Assembly (NCBI GenBank): GCA_020722185.1
Contig: DYLH01000014.1
Location: 1-35,568 of the forward strand
Source: Candidatus Avelusimicrobium gallicola
Lineage (GTDB): Bacteria > Elusimicrobiota > Elusimicrobia > Elusimicrobiales > UBA9959
Direction: 5' to 3'
Length of the DNA: 35,568 nt
Part shown: positions 30,996-35,568 of the stretch, one piece after another
How the letters are laid out: each line of letters starts with the position of its first letter
Numbering within the stretch: the stretch's first letter is position 1
Translations under genes and position numbers: made by a program
The notes under the pieces: generated by a model
Databases searched by the model: none
What the model saw: only the letters and a program-made list of their open reading frames with translations
What the model was told of the DNA's origin: nothing

Positions 30996-31362
30996 AAAGC
31001 CTATTCAGTAAGAGAACAGATACTAAAAAACATAGAATAGATAGTAGAAATTGAGAGATTAAGTTTGAAAGCTGAAACTTTTGAACTTTGAAAATTTCTA
31101 ACTTTCGAACTTTTGAGCTAATATATTATCCAGACATATCTTTCAGAACTTTATTTTTGAAATCTTTATTACTTTTCAATATGCTTTCACTCAAAGCTCA
31201 TTCTTTAGACCTTACAGTCGTAAAGACATTTTATTCTCTATATTGAATATTTTAAATACCTCGTAGAATCTCCATATATATTGGACTTTTTTTGATTTTG
31301 AAAATTTTTGACCTTGGGTTTATTTGATTAAACAGGCTATTAATTTGTTTAATATATCTATT

Positions 31363-33978
31363 ATGATAAAGAAAATTCTTGAATCATTTATTGGCACAAA
31401 AAGTGAAAGAGACATTAATAAAATAAAACCTCTTATAGATGAAATAAATTCCCTTGAAGAAGATTTTAAAAAGTTGACTGATGAACAACTGAAAAACAAA
31501 ACAACTGAATTCAAAAAAAGGCTAAGCGACGGAGAAACCTTAGACAATATCCTGACAGAAGCCTTTGCAGCAGTTAGAGAAGCATCTAGAAGGACAATAG
31601 GACTCAGGCATTACGATGTTCAGCTCATCGGCGGCATAGTTCTGCATCAAGGCAAGATTTCAGAAATGAAAACTGGCGAAGGTAAAACGCTTGTTTCCAC
31701 TTTGCCAGCTTATCTCAATGCGCTAAGCGGCAAGGGCGTGCACATAGTCACGGTCAATGACTATCTGGCTAGAAGAGATGCCCTGTGGATGTCGCCTGTT
31801 CACAATTTCCTGGGTTTAAGCGTAGGATTCATACAGCATGATATGTCTCATGAGGAAAGACAAAAAATGTATGCCTGCGATATAACATATATCACAAATA
31901 ATGAATTGGGCTTTGACTATTTAAGAGACAATATGGTGATGGATAAATCCGAAAGGGTGCTCCGCGGACTCAACTATGCCATTGTTGACGAAGTGGACTC
32001 CATATTGATAGATGAGGCCAGAACTCCTCTCATAATATCTGGTCCTGCAGAAGAATCAACTGATAAATACTACATAGTAAACCGCCTCATCCCCCTGCTA
32101 AATGCCAGATTCATAACTGAGAAAGAGGAAATAGAAGCCAAGAGAACTGGCGAAGATCTGGGGAAAGGTTATGATGCAATCATTGACGAAAAAAGTCACA
32201 ATGTGGTTTTAACTGAAGAAGGTGTAAAAAAGGCTGAAAAGATACTCAATGTTGGCAATATATATGACGATGTAAATGCCGGCTGGGCACATCACATAAC
32301 CCAAGCTCTAAGGGCGCATCATCTATTTAAAAAAGATGTTGAATATGTGGTAAAGGATGGAGAAATAATCATAGTTGATGAATTTACCGGGCGATTGATG
32401 CCGGGCAGAAGATGGTCTGATGGGCTTCATCAGGCAATAGAAGCTAAAGAACATTTGAGAATAAAAGAGGAAAATCAGACTTTGGCAACTATTACTTTCC
32501 AGAATTTTTTCAAACTATACAAAAAACTGTCCGGTATGACAGGTACAGCAATGACTGAGGCCGCAGAATTTGCCGAAATATACAAATTAGACACCGTAGA
32601 AATACCTCCCAATAAAAAATGTGTAAGGATAGATAGTCCCGATCAGGTTTATAGAACTGAAAGAGAAAAAAACAATGCCATAGTAGCAGAAATAGAAGAA
32701 AGGTGGAAAAAAGGACAACCAATGCTTGTTGGCACCAGATCAATAGAAAAATCCGAGAAATTGTCCCAGATGCTTAGAGCAAAGGGAATACCTCATCAGG
32801 TTTTGAATGCCAAGTATCATGAAATGGAAGCCCAGATAATATCTCAGGCGGGCAGAAAAGGCGCCGTGACCATAGCCACAAATATGGCTGGGAGAGGAAC
32901 AGACATAATACTTGGCGGAAATCCACCAGATCCTGAAAATCAGAAATTTGTAAATGAAGTCGGCGGACTACATGTGATAGGAACAGAGAGACATGAGTCA
33001 AGGCGTATAGACAATCAGCTCAGAGGCAGATGCGCTAGACAGGGGGATCCGGGAAGTTCAGTTTTTTATGTTTCACTCGACGATGAACTTATGAGATTAT
33101 TCGGTTCTGAGAGAATTTCTTCTATAATGGCAAGGCTTGGCATGGCTGAAGGAGAGGTGATAGAATCTTCATTGATTACGCGTCAGATAGAAGGAGCGCA
33201 AAAACGAGTTGAAGCAATGAATTTCGACACAAGAAAGCAAATTCTTGACTATGACAATGTGATGAATAAACAGAGACAGGCTGTATATGAATTGCGAGAC
33301 ATAATACTGGATGGCTCTGACATAGAAGACAGGGTGTGGAAAATAGTTACAGAAAGCGTTGAAGAAAATATACTTCAATACGCTTCAAATGAAAAATCTC
33401 CTCAGTTGTGGGACTTTGAGAACCTGAATATCTATCTGAAAAAATTTTTTGGTTTTGAGATTTCATCACCTGAAAATTTTCAGACATACGACGCCTTGAA
33501 AGAAGAAATTATGTCTCATGTGAAGGAAAGCTTTGAAAAAAGGCGTTATGACTTTACTGAAAGAGGCGTCGATTTCAAGGAAATGCAAAGAGTACTACTG
33601 ATTCAAATAATAGACCATAACTGGAAAAATCATCTCTATGAGCTTGACCATTTGAGAAAAGGAGTTGTGCTTAGAGCTTATGGTCAGAAGGATCCTCTAA
33701 TAGAGTATCAAAAGGAATCTTATGCCATGTTTGAAAATATGCTAAACAGAGTAAGGGAACAGATGACAGAATATATTTTCCGCATGCAGCTGCCGCCAAG
33801 AATAGTCAGACAAACCATCAATCAGACTCCGACTCAAAACAATCAAAATGCTCAGACGAAAAAAGAGCCAAGGGAAAAAAGTGAATCAAATTTTTCAAAT
33901 CTCAAAATAGGCAGAAATGATCCATGCCCATGCGGTAGCGGCAAAAAATATAAAAAATGCCATGGCAAAAACCTCTAA
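31363..33978 (+). CDS. secA: Preprotein translocase ATPase SecA
   Basis: MKTGEGKTLVSTLPAYLNAL, VDEVDSILIDEARTPLIISG, NMAGRGTDIILGG, C-terminal [19 protein letters not shown]. Confidence 0.98.
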   Translation: MIKKILESFIGTKSERDINKIKPLIDEINSLEEDFKKLTDEQLKNKTTEFKKRLSDGETLDNILTEAFAAVREASRRTIGLRHYDVQLIGGIVLHQGKISEMKTGEGKTLVSTLPAYLNALSGKGVHIVTVNDYLARRDALWMSPVHNFLGLSVGFIQHDMSHEERQKMYACDITYITNNELGFDYLRDNMVMDKSERVLRGLNYAIVDEVDSILIDEARTPLIISGPAEESTDKYYIVNRLIPLLNARFITEKEEIEAKRTGEDLGKGYDAIIDEKSHNVVLTEEGVKKAEKILNVGNIYDDVNAGWAHHITQALRAHHLFKKDVEYVVKDGEIIIVDEFTGRLMPGRRWSDGLHQAIEAKEHLRIKEENQTLATITFQNFFKLYKKLSGMTGTAMTEAAEFAEIYKLDTVEIPPNKKCVRIDSPDQVYRTEREKNNAIVAEIEERWKKGQPMLVGTRSIEKSEKLSQMLRAKGIPHQVLNAKYHEMEAQIISQAGRKGAVTIATNMAGRGTDIILGGNPPDPENQKFVNEVGGLHVIGTERHESRRIDNQLRGRCARQGDPGSSVFYVSLDDELMRLFGSERISSIMARLGMAEGEVIESSLITRQIEGAQKRVEAMNFDTRKQILDYDNVMNKQRQAVYELRDIILDGSDIEDRVWKIVTESVEENILQYASNEKSPQLWDFENLNIYLKKFFGFEISSPENFQTYDALKEEIMSHVKESFEKRRYDFTERGVDFKEMQRVLLIQIIDHNWKNHLYELDHLRKGVVLRAYGQKDPLIEYQKESYAMFENMLNRVREQMTEYIFRMQLPPRIVRQTINQTPTQNNQNAQTKKEPREKSESNFSNLKIGRNDPCPCGSGKKYKKCHGKNL

Positions 33979-33983
33979 ATTTT

Positions 33984-35486
33984 ATGAGGCCGACTTCGGC
34001 AAGTTTTCTTGAAAAGATTAGCCCGCCTCTACTGGTTTTAATATCATCATTTTTGCTTTTTCTTTCTACGCCCGGATTTTCCCTCTGGCCAATGGCCTTC
34101 ATAGCGCTTATCCCCCTTTTTTTAGCTATAAAAAATACCAAAAAGGCTAAAACTGCCTCTTTTTACGGTTTTCTTTTCGGATTCTCATTCTATTGCCAGC
34201 TTCTCTATTGGCTTATCCCAACAATGAAAGCAGGCGGCGTAGGGTTGCCTATAGCACTTTTTTCACTCTCTGCTCTGTCCACTCTTTTAAGCATAGAGTT
34301 TATAATAACTGCATGGCTCTCATTTTATTTCAAAAAATTTGGGAGCTTGCCGTGGGCTCTTATGATTGCATCCACATGGACTATGCTCGACTTTATCAAA
34401 TTGCAGATTAACAAAATAGCAGTATGGTTTCCGTGGTTTTCTATGGCTATGACTCAAACGCCAAAAGAGGAATTTTTGCGATGGGCTTTTTATGCGGGGA
34501 TATATAGTTTTTCATTTTTAATGGTCTTTTTCCAGGCTTTAATCGCTCACTCAATAGGAAATCTTCGCTCTACTATAATAAAAAGTTTAGTTTACCTAGC
34601 AAGTCTGATATTTTTATTTTTCTTCCCAATAGAAAATCATACAGGAAGCGGAGAAAAAATCAGGATAGCTCTACTTCAACCGTCTATTGAATTGTATAAG
34701 AAATGGGATATCGCCTATCAAGAAGAAGTAAAAAACAAACTGGAAACTCTTGCACTCTCAGTCTCAAAAGAGAAACCAGACCTCATAGTCTGGCCTGAAA
34801 ATGCTCTACCCGGCTGGATTGATGATAAAGAAATATTCTCGTGGCTTGTTTCACTAATAAAAAAAACTGAAGCTTTCCATATGGTAGGCTCTGTTTCAAG
34901 AATAGATGCCAGACATGTATCCGTATTTTTAATATCTCCGCAGGGCGAGGTAGAGGCAGAGTATGACAAGAGAGAACTTGTCCCATTTGGCGAATACGTG
35001 CCAATGAGAAATTTTTTGGGCAAATACATAAAAGCCCTTGGAGCTATGGGAGAATTTGAAGAAGGAGTATCAAAACAGCCCCTTATGAGAGTAAAAGATT
35101 TCAGTATAGGGCCTTCCATATGCTATGAAAGCGTATTTGATTACTTATTTGACGAACAAGCCAAACAAGGCGCTGACATTTTTGTAAATATAACAAATGA
35201 TGGCTGGTACCTTGATACTTTTATGCCGGAACAACATTTAGCTGAAGCTAAGATAAGGTCAGCTGAAAATGGCCTTCCTCTGGCTAGAGCCGCAAATAAT
35301 GGCATTTCTGCATTCATCGGGCCAAATGGCAAAACAATAAAATCCACAAAACTCAATGAAACAACTTTTATAATAACTGACATTGAAAAAATAAATTCAA
35401 ACAAATCTACTTTTCCAAAACTTTTTTTTGTCTACATTAGTTCGATAACCTTGATCTCATTTTTAACAGCAAAAATTTTTATGTGA
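33984..35486 (+). CDS. lnt: Apolipoprotein N-acyltransferase
   Basis: Hydrophobic N-terminal half plus nitrilase-like domain with VWPENALPGW, YDKRELVPFGEYVP, GPSICYESVF (Glu/Lys/Cys triad). Confidence 0.95.
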   Translation: MRPTSASFLEKISPPLLVLISSFLLFLSTPGFSLWPMAFIALIPLFLAIKNTKKAKTASFYGFLFGFSFYCQLLYWLIPTMKAGGVGLPIALFSLSALSTLLSIEFIITAWLSFYFKKFGSLPWALMIASTWTMLDFIKLQINKIAVWFPWFSMAMTQTPKEEFLRWAFYAGIYSFSFLMVFFQALIAHSIGNLRSTIIKSLVYLASLIFLFFFPIENHTGSGEKIRIALLQPSIELYKKWDIAYQEEVKNKLETLALSVSKEKPDLIVWPENALPGWIDDKEIFSWLVSLIKKTEAFHMVGSVSRIDARHVSVFLISPQGEVEAEYDKRELVPFGEYVPMRNFLGKYIKALGAMGEFEEGVSKQPLMRVKDFSIGPSICYESVFDYLFDEQAKQGADIFVNITNDGWYLDTFMPEQHLAEAKIRSAENGLPLARAANNGISAFIGPNGKTIKSTKLNETTFIITDIEKINSNKSTFPKLFFVYISSITLISFLTAKIFM

Positions 35487-35568
35487 GATGCCTGTAATAA
35501 AATAAACGGTTGTGATAATGTCTAAAATTGATAGAATGTACGCGTAGTAAAACTGAACTTGGAGGACT

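Noticed and set aside
30991-31009. Hairpin actgaa-aagccta-ttcagt after endonuclease I
   Set aside because: Six-bp AT-rich stem overlapping the stop codon with no U-run; too weak to call a terminator.

Overview
Low-GC, gene-dense bacterial chromosomal window, mostly core functions. Gram-negative type is inferred from Lnt, a PilQ secretin and an HldD-like epimerase; the phylum cannot be assigned by eye. Order: tRNA-Glu(CTC) with a duplicated 3' end; ychF; uvrD/pcrA; gatC-gatA-NUDIX-gatB; a minus-strand type IV pilus operon (pilM-N-O-P-Q) running on into two tandem O-antigen-ligase-family proteins, a PLD/cardiolipin-synthase-like protein and an unrecognised exported protein; a small ORF plus ubiE/menG; a minus-strand buk-ptb-AAA ATPase-SEC-C cluster; a complete F-type ATP synthase operon with an hldD-like gene between atpA and atpG; endonuclease I; secA; lnt. 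No CRISPR array, transposase, phage or recognised defence system was seen. The best leads are (1) the pilus operon extended by two ligase-family proteins, PLD and an orphan exported protein, (2) a sugar epimerase translationally coupled inside the ATP synthase operon, (3) a NUDIX gene overlapping both gatA and gatB, and (4) a GC-rich ~100-bp islet flanked by a perfect 50-bp duplication of the tRNA-Glu 3' end plus terminator. None is clearly a new system from sequence alone.
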